Shown here one piece after another: positions 35,771 to 44,900 of a DNA stretch of 64,000 nt (within the stretch, counting starts at the first letter, position 1; every line of letters begins with the position of its first letter). The notes beneath the pieces are model-generated. The model had not been told where the DNA came from and searched no databases. It saw only the letters and a program-made list of their open reading frames with translations. Source of the stretch: Nodularia sp034931045. Lineage in GTDB: Bacteria; Cyanobacteriota; Cyanobacteriia; Cyanobacteriales; Nostocaceae. The DNA lies in contig NZ_JAYGHH010000030.1 of NCBI RefSeq assembly GCF_034931045.1, forward strand, positions 1 through 64,000, in the 5' to 3' direction. The position numbers and the translations under genes are program-made.

Positions 35771-36349
35771 ATGGTAGCTATTCCTCAACAACCCCTAAAA
35801 ATGACCGTCCAGGAATATCTGACATGGGAACCCCAACAAGATATTCGCTATGAATATGTCAACGGCAAAATTTTTGCCATGACAGGTGGGACAATTCCGC
35901 ACAATGATATTGCTCTTAATCTTTATACTGCTTTACGCCCTCATCTCCACTCTAAAGGCTGTCGAGTGAATGTGTCAGATGTGAAGGTGCAAGTCACTCC
36001 CAACAGTCCTTACTATTATCCTGATTTAATTGTTAGTTGTGATCCTCAAGACCTGAAAGCTCACAAATTTATTCAATATCCTCAAATAATTGTCGAAGTT
36101 CTTTCCCCAGGAACTAGCGCCAGAGATAGAGGGGAAAAATTATCTGATTATTTGAAAATGCCTACTTTACAAGAGTATCTTATGATTGACTCTGAAAAAA
36201 TTTCGGTTGAGCGTTACTCACGGGGAGAAGGTAGAATGTGGCTTTATTATCCCTACATACCCGGTGACATTATTACTTTATCAAGTATTGATTTTGAGTG
36301 TCCTATTGAACTACTCTATGAAAATGTTGTATTTGCAACTGAAGAATAA
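35771..36349 (+). CDS. Uma2 (DUF820) family protein
   Basis: A 192-residue Uma2 family protein: MTVQEYLTWEPQQDIRYEYV and then KIFAMTGGTIPHNDIALNLY at the N-terminus, followed by YYYPDLIVSCDPQD and IIVEVLSPGTSARDRGEKL, which carry the acidic residues of the PD-(D/E)XK fold. This N-terminal type is the commonest cyanobacterial subgroup and differs from the member at 21745. Role unknown. It stands alone on the plus strand, with a repeat element downstream. Confidence 0.9.
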   Translation: MVAIPQQPLKMTVQEYLTWEPQQDIRYEYVNGKIFAMTGGTIPHNDIALNLYTALRPHLHSKGCRVNVSDVKVQVTPNSPYYYPDLIVSCDPQDLKAHKFIQYPQIIVEVLSPGTSARDRGEKLSDYLKMPTLQEYLMIDSEKISVERYSRGEGRMWLYYPYIPGDIITLSSIDFECPIELLYENVVFATEE

Positions 36350-36434
36350 CTCAAACAGAGTTTTTGTTTTAATCGGTCTTCTGTCTGTATTTTTTAAATA
36401 GGTGAGAACAGTGTTACTCGCTCAAAGCCTTGAT

Positions 36435-36536
36435 GTAGGGGCGGGTTTATTAAAATTCATATCTGTTATAGCTTGCGTGGCGTAGCTATACCCGCCCCTC
36501 CTTGGTTTCTACTCAGCACTCAGCAATTTGCTATAG
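36435..36536. repeat. MITE-like repeat, GGGGCGGGT family, copy D
   Basis: GTAGGGGCGGGTTTATTAAA at the left, GGCGTAGCTATACCCGCCCCT, then an extension TTTCTACTCAGCACTCAGCA and TTTGCTATAGG. The terminal CTATAG contributes the last sense codon and the TAG stop of the uracil-DNA glycosylase gene (minus strand, stop at 36531-36533). Confidence 0.65.
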
Positions 36537-37202
36537 GATTTCGTCCAACTTGGCACGCACGGCTTGGATATCTTGCCACATCAACCATTTAGGCTTACCA
36601 ACTTCCTTAGAAGGGTTACGTAACAAGTAAGAGGGGTGAAAAATTGCCATACATAAACGCCCTTCCCACTCCAACCACTGACCGCGAATTTTCGTAATTC
36701 CCCGCTTATCGCCAGTGATGCCTTTAACCGCAGTTGCACCTGTGAGTAAAATAATTTTCGGGTCAACAAGGCGAATTTGTTCTAATAAGTAGGGTACGCA
36801 AGCCGCAATTTCATCAGGATTGGGCGCTCGGTTGTTTGGTGGACGACATTTGTTAATATTGGCAATATATACATCTTGTTCGGTAGTCAGATTTACAGAT
36901 GCTAATATTTTCTCTAGCAACTGTCCTGATCTCCCTACAAATGGTAAGCCGGTTTCATCTTCGTTTTGACCGGGTGCTTCTCCGATAAGCATAATTGGTG
37001 CTTGGAGATGACCACGCCCAACTACAGCATGAGTTCGATTGTCTCCCAAGCCACAACGGTGGCACTGATTACAATCCTGTGCCAATTCGATCATATTGGG
37101 GTAAGTACCGGGTGTAATGGGAATTTTGGCGCTTGTGGGGATTAAATTGCGTGGGTTCGAGTTGGAGTTATCGAAGAGGCTAAGTTGAATGTCGCTGCTC
37201 AT
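36531..37202 (-). CDS. uracil-DNA glycosylase, family 4/5 type
   Basis: A 223-residue iron-sulphur uracil-DNA glycosylase that removes uracil from DNA. N-terminal cysteines CNQCHRCGLGDNRTHAVVGRG and later ones in KCRPPNNRAPNPDEIAAC fit [4Fe-4S] ligation. The water-activating motif is GEAPGQNEDETGLPFVGRSG and the second motif is FHPSYLLRN. The ATG at 37202 (MSSDIQLSLFD) is preferred to 37211. The stop codon lies in the end of an adjacent repeat element, so the last residue or two may differ from relatives. Confidence 0.93.
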   Translation of the reverse strand: MSSDIQLSLFDNSNSNPRNLIPTSAKIPITPGTYPNMIELAQDCNQCHRCGLGDNRTHAVVGRGHLQAPIMLIGEAPGQNEDETGLPFVGRSGQLLEKILASVNLTTEQDVYIANINKCRPPNNRAPNPDEIAACVPYLLEQIRLVDPKIILLTGATAVKGITGDKRGITKIRGQWLEWEGRLCMAIFHPSYLLRNPSKEVGKPKWLMWQDIQAVRAKLDEIL

Positions 37203-37486
37203 GAAAACCAAAATTTTAGGGTTAGCACCAAATGGCGCTATTGCTCACTGAGTCATGATATTACCATTGTATTGATGCCATTGGCGATCGCGACACTGTA
37301 CCCTCAAGCCTACGGCATTGTTTCCCACCAAAAAGCATGGCCAATTGTGACCTTGGCATATTTTGATTTCCCCTCAATCACCAGTCACAAACGCAAAATA
37401 TTAATATATTGATCAACCTTCGGCATTTTCTTGCGATAATTTCCAAAGGGTACGCGTTACTCTGGTGAATTTTTCAAGGGGAACAG

Positions 37487-39055
37487 ATGACGATTAAGCG
37501 GTTAATTTTATTTTTTGTCCTAACACCGATAGCAATCCTGTTGTCAGTTTCGTCTTTATTTGGTACTTTGCAGGAACCACAGTTTCAAAGTCGTCTGGAA
37601 CTGTACCAAACTAATATTGCTCTACAAGCCCAAGCTTGGCAGGCAGAAGATAGTAATGACGAAAATTTATCAGCAATTAAAGCCGCTATTCTGGGAGAGA
37701 AACCCCTAGAAAATGCTACAAGGCAATATCAACAGGTACGTCAGTCAGTTCAAACTAATTTAGACAAAGCTCAAAAACAACTGGCTCAATCTCAAGCTCT
37801 TCCTTTACCCCCTAAACCTTTACCAGATGCGCCTCCTGACACTAAGGTTTCTCCTCAAGAAAAGCAGGGAAAGTTACAGAAATCTCTCCAGCAGCTACAA
37901 AAATTACAGGCTGACTTAGATTTACGTCTAGGCATTTTACAAGCAAAGCAAGAAAAAACCGATACAGCGATCAAAATTTGGCATGAATTACAGCAAAGCG
38001 CTGAAATTGATCCAGAATTTCGGGAAACTGCGGCTGTGCTGAGTGGAATATGGAGTAACCCTCCGCGACTCTTACCTGATGCTCAACAGCTGATTAACAA
38101 AAATTTAGATGGCTGGTTTCGCTATACTTCTTTAATTCAACTTTACCAAATCCAGCAACGCCAAGCAGCTTTCTTAGAGGTTCAAGCCGAACAACAGGAA
38201 GCTGCTACTCAAGCTGTGGTGAAATTAGCTCTCATTGGCACAATTCCCACTGTGACAGCATTAACTGGTCTAATTTTATTGCTTTTCTTAATTGGTCAGC
38301 GTTTAATCAAGGGTAAAGCGGCTTTACTGGCTCAAAATGCTGATTTGCCTTGGTCAACGCCTTGGGGTGGAGAAACGATTCTACAGGTTTTTGTGGTGGG
38401 CTTTTTCTTTATGGGGCAACTGTTTGTACCTGTTTTGGTCATGCTACTTCCCATTCCGCGCCCCATTGTGAATGTCCGATTTCAGGCTTTATCTGTTTTA
38501 GTTAGTTACATCATGGTGGCTTCAGGGGCGCTGTTGGTGCTTTATTTATCCCTCAAGCGTTATTTTCCGTTACCAGAAAACTGGTTTCGCTTCCGGTTGC
38601 AGGATCGCTGGATTTTGTGGGGATTTGGCGGTTATTGCGCTGCTTTACCGATAGTAGTAGTAGTGTCGTTGATTAATCAACAATTATGGCAAGGTCAGGG
38701 TGGTAGTAATCCCTTGTTACAGTTGGCACTGCAAAGCCAAGATACTGTGGCGCTGGGGCTATTTTTCTTTACTGCGGCCATCGCTGCCCCCATTTTTGAA
38801 GAATTGCTGTTTCGTGGTTTTTTACTGCCCTCTCTGACTCGTTATGTACCTGTTTGGGGCGCAATTATTTTGAGTAGTTTGTTGTTTGCGATCGCTCACC
38901 TGAGTTTGTCAGAAATCCTGCCCCTGACAGCATTAGGGATTGTTTTAGGTGTGGTTTACACGCGATCGCGCAACCTCTTGGCTCCGATGCTACTTCATAG
39001 TCTCTGGAATAGCGGCACTCTACTCAGTTTATTTGTCTTGGGTAGTGGTAATTAA
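37487..39055 (+). CDS. CPBP family intramembrane protease with long N-terminal domain
   Basis: A 522-residue membrane protein. After an N-terminal membrane helix (about 5-25), residues 35-240 form a Gln/Leu-rich helical, probably coiled-coil, periplasmic region. Then come about eight hydrophobic helices. The CPBP/CAAX-protease motif EELLFRGFLLPSLTRY and the later FAIAHLSLSEILPL with the second-motif His lie in the last 110 residues. Members are glutamic intramembrane proteases or bacteriocin-immunity-like proteins. The substrate is unknown. The long N-terminal half sets it apart from the short, common CPBP proteins. Confidence 0.88.
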   Translation: MTIKRLILFFVLTPIAILLSVSSLFGTLQEPQFQSRLELYQTNIALQAQAWQAEDSNDENLSAIKAAILGEKPLENATRQYQQVRQSVQTNLDKAQKQLAQSQALPLPPKPLPDAPPDTKVSPQEKQGKLQKSLQQLQKLQADLDLRLGILQAKQEKTDTAIKIWHELQQSAEIDPEFRETAAVLSGIWSNPPRLLPDAQQLINKNLDGWFRYTSLIQLYQIQQRQAAFLEVQAEQQEAATQAVVKLALIGTIPTVTALTGLILLLFLIGQRLIKGKAALLAQNADLPWSTPWGGETILQVFVVGFFFMGQLFVPVLVMLLPIPRPIVNVRFQALSVLVSYIMVASGALLVLYLSLKRYFPLPENWFRFRLQDRWILWGFGGYCAALPIVVVVSLINQQLWQGQGGSNPLLQLALQSQDTVALGLFFFTAAIAAPIFEELLFRGFLLPSLTRYVPVWGAIILSSLLFAIAHLSLSEILPLTALGIVLGVVYTRSRNLLAPMLLHSLWNSGTLLSLFVLGSGN

Positions 39056-39774
39056 TAAAACGTCATAACACGGTTGTTAATCTGCAAACTATTTGATTAC
39101 ATTTGCATATATAAATGTTATGTTGAGCATAAAAATTCTGCTAACAAATATAAGTTCAGCAATACTGTTAACTCAATTACAAAATGTTTAGCTAAACATC
39201 GAGTATTATTTAGGTAGCTTCAGCAATCGCTGAAAAATATATAGCCTTTTTTATGTATTTTTAGTAAGAATTATCGGGTTGCAGATTCCATTTATACTCC
39301 GGACAATTTCCCTCGATTTGTGAACTAATGCTGAACTTGTAAAATTTGTTTCCTAACTAATGAGGAAATGCATCTACAAATCATACAAGTAATTTTCATG
39401 ACAGCAAAGCACAAAGTGGTGTAAAGCCCTGGGCTATAGCTGCGCTTAAAGCGGTACTGAGGATCAAGCCAGTAGGGGTGGGTTGATTAAAATTATTATT
39501 GGTAATTTAGCATATCTGTCATAACTGGCGTGGCATAGCCATACCCGCCCCGACATCAAGGCTTTGAGCTATCAAGAAATACAGAGAAATAATTCCTCTG
39601 TATGAGATTGTCAATTTTGCTTTTAAAGTATACAAACTGCTTTACCTATAGGTATTGGGGCGAAATTCTACTAACAAAAAATTCAAAATATATTTACGAA
39701 ACAAATATATTTGACAATTTTGGTTTTCACTAGAATGAAAATTTTATAAACATTTCTCCAGGAGTAAAGCTAAT
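39056..39774. other. intergenic region with one MITE-like repeat
   Basis: About 720 bases, AT-rich at both ends. It holds the GGGGCGGGT-family repeat at 39472-39551. A good ribosome-binding site (CAGGAG) sits about 10 bases before the TM2 gene. Nothing else was recognised. Confidence 0.55.
39472..39551. repeat. MITE-like repeat, GGGGCGGGT family, copy E
   Basis: GTAGGGGTGGGTTGATTAAA at the left and GGCGTGGCATAGCCATACCC then GCCCC at the right, followed by the family flank CATCAAGGCTTTGAG. The interior AATTATTATTGGTAATTTAG matches copy B. Confidence 0.65.
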
Positions 39775-40050
39775 ATGTCTAATCTAAATTCTAGTCAACC
39801 CACCAAACAACTAATTGCTGGTTACTGCGGGATAATTTTTGGAGGAATTGGAGCGCATAAATTTATTCTAGGGTATGCCCCCGAAGGTTTTATCATGCTG
39901 GTGATCGCTTTAGTTGGAGGTTTTTTTACTTACGGTATTAGTTTGTTAATTATGCAGCTTGTCGGTTTAATTGAAGGCATGATCTACTTGAACAAGTCCC
40001 CAGAAGAGTTTGTTAATACCTACTTTGTAAATAAGCAGGGCTGGTTCTAA
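39775..40050 (+). CDS. TM2 domain protein
   Basis: A 91-residue protein with a TM2 domain: two hydrophobic helices separated by a short turn. The signature is GYCGIIFGGIGAHKFILGYA, followed by GGFFTYGISLLIMQLVGLIE. TM2 proteins are small membrane proteins of unknown molecular role in bacteria. A CAGGAG ribosome-binding site precedes the ATG. The next small membrane protein gene is 83 bases downstream. Confidence 0.88.
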   Translation: MSNLNSSQPTKQLIAGYCGIIFGGIGAHKFILGYAPEGFIMLVIALVGGFFTYGISLLIMQLVGLIEGMIYLNKSPEEFVNTYFVNKQGWF

Positions 40051-40133
40051 AAATTTCTCTATCATCTGTAGTTTGCTATTTCTCTGGCTATGCCACGCCA
40101 GATATCAGTACCGATAAGGGTGCAAAGCTTTAT

Positions 40134-40337
40134 ATGTTAACAATTAAACAAAAATATCTCATCTGGGCAATGTTGCTGCTGATGGGTATGGGCTACTTCA
40201 GCGTCATGTCTAATTTAGACATCAACTATTTTGCAAAAAGTCTGATTGCGATCGCTCCCATACAGGTAGTATCTGTGATTTACATCACTTATTTGAGGTG
40301 GAGTCGTAGGAAAAATCCGCGAAAGGCCATAAATTAA
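40134..40337 (+). CDS. small two-helix membrane protein, unknown
   Basis: A 67-residue protein with two hydrophobic helices (about 9-24 and 35-53) and a basic C-terminus (RWSRRKNPRKAIN), consistent with a positive-inside tail. No named family recognised. It follows the TM2 gene on the same strand. Coding potential is moderate: plausible composition and start, but short and without a clear ribosome-binding site. Confidence 0.5.
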   Translation: MLTIKQKYLIWAMLLLMGMGYFSVMSNLDINYFAKSLIAIAPIQVVSVIYITYLRWSRRKNPRKAIN

Positions 40338-40446
40338 TAAAATTAATATCTTCGACGTTCTGTCATATTTCCGAATTTCGCCTACGCTCAAAATAGAGAC
40401 GCTTTGATTGAGGCGTTGAAGTTTCGTAGTGAACCCCACACTTGTC

Positions 40447-42921
40447 ATGCAATTTGCCCCGAAAACTCAGCTTACTCCAGAACCAGCCCCGACTTCTGAG
40501 AAAATTATTCTAGATGTTGGGGGGATGAAATGTGCTGGATGTGTAAGCGCTGTAGAGCGACAGCTAACGCAATATCCAGGAGTTAAAAGTGCCTGTGTCA
40601 ATCTGGCTACTGAGGTAGCAGTAGTAGAAACAGAAACTGGTGATCACGAAGCAGGGCGTAGCCCGGTAGATCCAGATGCACTAGCACAGCAACTGACATC
40701 AGCTGGATTTCCTTCTCAACCACGTCAATCTAGCGAAAAAGTATCAGGCAAATCCAACCTGCAAGATTCAGAAGAACGAAAACGCCAAGAAATGCGTTCT
40801 TCATTTGGGCAGTTAATTATTGCGGGGATACTGCTAGTGTTGTCGGGAATTGGACATTTTGGCAGCATGGGTGGTCAAAGACTGCCACTCTTGAATAACA
40901 TTTGGTTTCATTGTGGATTGGCAACAGTTGCAATACTAATTCCCGGTCGCCCAATATTAATAGATGGTTGGCGGGGATGGCGAAGAAATGCCCCTAATAT
41001 GAATACCCTCGTAGGATTGGGAACCCTGACAGCCTATACTGCGAGTTTAATAGCATTACTATTTCCCCAAATGGGTTGGGAATGTTTCTTTGATGAACCA
41101 GTGATGATGCTGGGTTTTATTCTTCTGGGTAGGACTTTAGAGCAACAAGCTAGAGGTCGAGCTTCTGCCGCTTTTAGGGAATTATTAGCACTTCAACCAC
41201 AAATAGCCCGATTGATTCCTAACCCAGACCCAGAAAAATTAGGGTTGGGATCAAATATTGTAGAGATTCCTGCCGAAAAGGTACGCGTTGGTGAATGGTT
41301 GCAGGTACTACCAGGGGATAAAATTCCCGTTGATGGTGAGGTGCGCTTTGGACAAACCACAGTAAATGAGTCCATGTTAACTGGGGAAGCAGTACCAGTT
41401 ATTAAACAGCCAGGAGATTTGGTAGCCGCAGGAACCCTGAATCAGTCAGGCGCGATCGCTATCATCGCAACTCGTACTGGTAGCGATACAACTTTGGCAC
41501 AAATCGTGACTTTAGTAGAAACTGCCCAAACCCGGAAAGCCCCAGTCCAAAAATTAGCCGATACAGTCGCTGGTTACTTTACCTATGGTGTCTTGACGGC
41601 TTCTGTGTTGACATTTGTTTTTTGGTTCTTTTTCGGCACTCATATCTGGACTGATGTGAATGTGTCTGGGGGCATGGATATGATGAGTCATGGACTATTT
41701 TCTAGTCCAGAGGTGATGGATGGCGTTGCTAATCATTCCCATTCGGCTACGCTCACGGCAAGCCCCCTGCTTACGAGCTTAAAACTGGCGATCGCCGTTA
41801 TGGTTGTGGCTTGTCCCTGTGCTTTAGGACTGGCTACACCCACAGCAATACTTGTCGGAACAGCCATCGGTGCTGAACGGGGTCTGTTAATCAAAGGTGG
41901 TGATGTCTTGGAAAGAGTACACCAGTTAGATACAGTTGTATTTGATAAAACAGGCACTTTGACTACAGGTAATCCCACAGTTACTGACTGTCTACCTTTT
42001 GAGGAATGGGATAATCATCAACCTGGCTCTCTTTTGCAACTAGCAGCAGCTGTAGAAAGTGGCACTTACCACCCCTTAGCCAAAGCCATTAAACAAGCAG
42101 CGCAAGAGCAAAAACTATTAATTCCTGATGCTGTAGACTTTCACACAGAACCTGGTTTGGGTGTATCTGCCATTGTCGAAGGTCTGTTAGTACTTCTGGG
42201 TAACTGGGACTGGTTGAGTAAACATGGAGTTTTGGCCAATGACGCTGCACAACAAATGGCTCAACATCTGGCAGAAGATGGTAAAACGGTGGTTGGCGTA
42301 GCAGTTGAGGGAAATTTAGCCGGACTCATTGCTGTTCAAGATACCCTCAGACCGGATGCTAAAACTACAGTTAACCAATTACGTCAGATGGGTTTACGGG
42401 TCATGCTGCTTAGTGGCGATAGATTAGAAGCATCTCACGCTATAGCTAAACAATTAGGAATAGATAGCGCTGATGTTATGGCTGGTGTTCTCCCAGCTAA
42501 AAAAGCAGATGTAATCAAATCTCTCCAGCTACCAGGAATATCAGAATCACCCTCCGTCGTGGCAATGGTTGGCGATGGGATTAATGATGCTCCGGCTTTA
42601 TCACAAGCGGATGTGGGCATTGCTTTATATTCTGGAACGGATGTGGCAATGGAAACTGCCGAAATTGTCCTGATGCGCGATCGCATAAATGATGTTGTAG
42701 CATCAATTCAACTCAGTCGTGCCACCTTCAACAAAATTCGCCAAAATTTATTCTGGGCATTTGCGTATAACACTATCGGCATTCCTTTAGCAGCAGGCGT
42801 ATTGTTACCAAATTTTGGTTTTGTCCTCAGTCCTTCTGGGGCGGCGGCATTAATGGCTTTTAGTTCTGTGAGTGTTGTTAGCAACTCTATTTTATTGAGG
42901 AAACTAGCTGATCGCCTTTGA
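40447..42921 (+). CDS. copper/heavy-metal P1B-type ATPase
   Basis: About 824 residues. An N-terminal metal-binding domain has GGMKCAGC (C29, C32). Eight predicted helices include the CPC metal-transport motif (VACPCALGLATPTA), with the phosphorylation site DKTGTLT, the HP motif in YHPLAKA, and MVGDGINDAPAL. These define a Cu(+)-type exporter or importer of the CopA/CtaA/PacS group; which one cannot be told by sight. The ATG at 40447 is preferred over GTG at 40429. The loop before CPC is long and His/Met-rich (MDMMSHGLF, ANHSHSATLT) and may bind metal. It could supply copper to oxidases or plastocyanin. Confidence 0.92.
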   Translation: MQFAPKTQLTPEPAPTSEKIILDVGGMKCAGCVSAVERQLTQYPGVKSACVNLATEVAVVETETGDHEAGRSPVDPDALAQQLTSAGFPSQPRQSSEKVSGKSNLQDSEERKRQEMRSSFGQLIIAGILLVLSGIGHFGSMGGQRLPLLNNIWFHCGLATVAILIPGRPILIDGWRGWRRNAPNMNTLVGLGTLTAYTASLIALLFPQMGWECFFDEPVMMLGFILLGRTLEQQARGRASAAFRELLALQPQIARLIPNPDPEKLGLGSNIVEIPAEKVRVGEWLQVLPGDKIPVDGEVRFGQTTVNESMLTGEAVPVIKQPGDLVAAGTLNQSGAIAIIATRTGSDTTLAQIVTLVETAQTRKAPVQKLADTVAGYFTYGVLTASVLTFVFWFFFGTHIWTDVNVSGGMDMMSHGLFSSPEVMDGVANHSHSATLTASPLLTSLKLAIAVMVVACPCALGLATPTAILVGTAIGAERGLLIKGGDVLERVHQLDTVVFDKTGTLTTGNPTVTDCLPFEEWDNHQPGSLLQLAAAVESGTYHPLAKAIKQAAQEQKLLIPDAVDFHTEPGLGVSAIVEGLLVLLGNWDWLSKHGVLANDAAQQMAQHLAEDGKTVVGVAVEGNLAGLIAVQDTLRPDAKTTVNQLRQMGLRVMLLSGDRLEASHAIAKQLGIDSADVMAGVLPAKKADVIKSLQLPGISESPSVVAMVGDGINDAPALSQADVGIALYSGTDVAMETAEIVLMRDRINDVVASIQLSRATFNKIRQNLFWAFAYNTIGIPLAAGVLLPNFGFVLSPSGAAALMAFSSVSVVSNSILLRKLADRL

Positions 42922-42979
42922 AAATCGCTATTGAAAACAATCAATATTGTCAATTAAATGCTGTTTTTCTCGATCTCAC

Positions 42980-43011
42980 GCTACACTTAAGTATCGATAC
43001 TTAAGTGTAGC
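42980..43011. promoter_or_regulatory. 32-bp perfect palindrome, candidate operator
   Basis: A perfect, loop-free 32-base palindrome. Its core is the palindromic octamer ACTTAAGT (42985-42992), the palindromic hexamer ATCGAT (42993-42998), and ACTTAAGT again (42999-43006), bounded by GCTAC and GTAGC. It lies 58 bases after the P-type ATPase stop and 90 bases before the FHA gene ATG. There is no T-tract, so a terminator is less likely than a protein-binding site. Function is inferred only from symmetry. Confidence 0.6.
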
Positions 43012-43101
43012 CAAAACCTGTTACAGTTCTTGCTGGAGCAACAGTAGCGCTAAGAGAGTAGAATGTCTAGACTTTAAACGATAATTAGCCACGATTTATC
43101 A

Positions 43102-43545
43102 ATGGTAACTGAAACTAATGAAAGCCACCTACTGATTATTGAGGATGATCAAGGCCGCAAGGAGTTTTCTCTGGAAAATACGATCTACTCTTTGGGCAGA
43201 GACCGAGATTGTAATATTCGTTTAATGTCTCAGTTTGTCTCTCGTCGTCATGCCACATTAGTCAGAATGCAAAGAGGAGATAGTAATGGTTATGGTAGTT
43301 ATTATTATCGAATTGTAGATGGCGATGCCAAAGGAAAGCCTAGTGCCAACGGTTTGATTATTAATGGACGTAAAATGCCAGTTCACAATCTCAAAAACGA
43401 AGATGAGATTGTTTTTGGTCCTCAAGTACGTGCTATTTATTATTTATTACAAAACACTCAGCTATCCAGACAAACGGATGAAGTTGAGTATGATATTACA
43501 CTTATAAATCCCGGTATGAATGAAGATGAAGATATAGAAGATTAA
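43102..43545 (+). CDS. FHA domain protein
   Basis: A 147-residue protein consisting mostly of a forkhead-associated domain, which binds phosphothreonine peptides. The signature is LGRDRDCNIRL, then SQFVSRRHATLV and the NGLIINGRKM loop. The C-terminus is acidic (NEDEDIED). It is cytosolic and probably acts in Ser/Thr kinase signalling, but no kinase gene is adjacent. The 32-bp palindrome lies 90 bases upstream. A TIGR01777-family epimerase gene follows after 40 bases. Confidence 0.9.
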   Translation: MVTETNESHLLIIEDDQGRKEFSLENTIYSLGRDRDCNIRLMSQFVSRRHATLVRMQRGDSNGYGSYYYRIVDGDAKGKPSANGLIINGRKMPVHNLKNEDEIVFGPQVRAIYYLLQNTQLSRQTDEVEYDITLINPGMNEDEDIED

Positions 43546-43585
43546 CCAAGTTAAAATAGGGGTTTGGTTGAGGTGCATTTGTGTG

Positions 43586-44512
43586 ATGAAAGTAGCCATT
43601 ACTGGAGCAACAGGATTTGTCGGTAGTCGTCTAGTTGAAAGACTACACAATGAGGGTCATAGAATATTAGTGCTAACCCGTAACACTACCTCGGCTCAAA
43701 AAGTTTTTCCACCAGAGGCTTTTCCTCATCTGGAAATTTTGGCCTATACACCCACCGTATCTGGTTCTTGGCAAGATGCGATTGCAGGTTGTGATGGTGT
43801 AGTTAATCTCGCCGGAGAACCCATTGCGGAGGAGCGCTGGACACCAGAACAAAAGCAGAAAATCCTCAATAGTCGCCAGCTAGGTACACAGAAAATAGTG
43901 GACGCAATAGCTAAAGCTAATCCTAAACCCTCTGTGTTAGTTAATGCCTCAGCTGTTGGCTACTACGGAACCAGCGAAATAACTACCTTTGATGAAACGA
44001 GTCCATCAGGTCGTGATTTTCTAGCTCAAGTCTGTCAAGCCTGGGAAGCAGAAGCACAAAAAGTTAAAGATGCTGGTGTGCGTCTTGTAATTTTGCGTTT
44101 GGGTATTGTTCTGGGGAATGGTGGTGCTTTAGGCAAAATGATTACACCTTTCAAACTTTTTGCAGGTGGGCCCCTTGGTAGTGGTCGGCAGTGGCTATCA
44201 TGGATTCACTTAGATGACTTAGTAAATCTGATTTTAAAAGCTTTAACAAACCCAGAAATGACAGGTATATATAATGCCACTGCGCCTAATCCTGTACGGA
44301 TGACAGAATTAAGCCAAACTTTGGGACAAGTCATGCAACGTCCTTCATGGCTACCTGTTCCTGGGTTTGCCCTCGAAGCGCTCTTAGGAGATGGCGCGAT
44401 GGTAGTTTTAGAAGGTCAACAAGTCATGCCTAAACGTACATTAGAGGCAGGTTTTGAGTATGAATACCCTAATTTGCAGCCAGCGTTGTCACAAATTCTA
44501 GGAAAGTGCTGA
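43586..44512 (+). CDS. TIGR01777-type NAD-dependent epimerase (YfcH-like)
   Basis: A 308-residue short-chain dehydrogenase/epimerase-like protein. The Rossmann motif GATGFVGSRL is at the N-terminus; the family motif NASAVGYYG and the segment SWIHLDDLVNLI are present, and the C-terminus (YEYPNLQPALSQIL) matches the conserved end. The substrate is unknown; relatives have been linked to cell division in cyanobacteria (SulA-like) and chloroplasts, an established but loose association. The ATG at 43586 is preferred over TTG at 43568. It follows the FHA gene by 40 bases. Confidence 0.9.
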   Translation: MKVAITGATGFVGSRLVERLHNEGHRILVLTRNTTSAQKVFPPEAFPHLEILAYTPTVSGSWQDAIAGCDGVVNLAGEPIAEERWTPEQKQKILNSRQLGTQKIVDAIAKANPKPSVLVNASAVGYYGTSEITTFDETSPSGRDFLAQVCQAWEAEAQKVKDAGVRLVILRLGIVLGNGGALGKMITPFKLFAGGPLGSGRQWLSWIHLDDLVNLILKALTNPEMTGIYNATAPNPVRMTELSQTLGQVMQRPSWLPVPGFALEALLGDGAMVVLEGQQVMPKRTLEAGFEYEYPNLQPALSQILGKC

Positions 44513-44611
44513 GTGGGGAAAGTGCTGAGTGCTGAGTATGAACCGGGTTATTTCCAGCGTCTCAAGCCATCACTCAAAATAATGCCCAAATCTTCTTGGT
44601 GGTTGTTATAT

Positions 44612-44854
44612 TCAGTCAGCTTGAAATTGGCGAGAAACCCAACTGACTAAACCGCTTAGAAGAGCGCCACCCATTAAAATGCCAATTGCGGGGTTAAATA
44701 CAGGTAGCCAAAGTTGATGCCACAAATCTAATCCTAAGTTGACTCCCGCAGCATCACCAATGGCCGCGATCGCTAACCAGATAAAGCCAAATAAAACTAA
44801 GAATACATCAGCAACTAGAACTAGGTTTAGCCAGTTTAATAATTTTTCTTTCAT
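44612..44854 (-). CDS. small two-helix membrane protein, unknown
   Basis: An 80-residue protein with two hydrophobic helices (about 8-32 and 52-72) and short polar ends. No family recognised, though the composition and length recall small conserved cyanobacterial membrane proteins. It sits on the minus strand, convergent with the epimerase gene. A CTAGTAC-family element lies upstream of its start. Coding status is likely, function unknown. Confidence 0.6.
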   Translation of the reverse strand: MKEKLLNWLNLVLVADVFLVLFGFIWLAIAAIGDAAGVNLGLDLWHQLWLPVFNPAIGILMGGALLSGLVSWVSRQFQAD

Positions 44855-44900
44855 CAGGGAATGGCAGTAAGGAGTAGGTGATAATTTATAGCTTTTGAGT

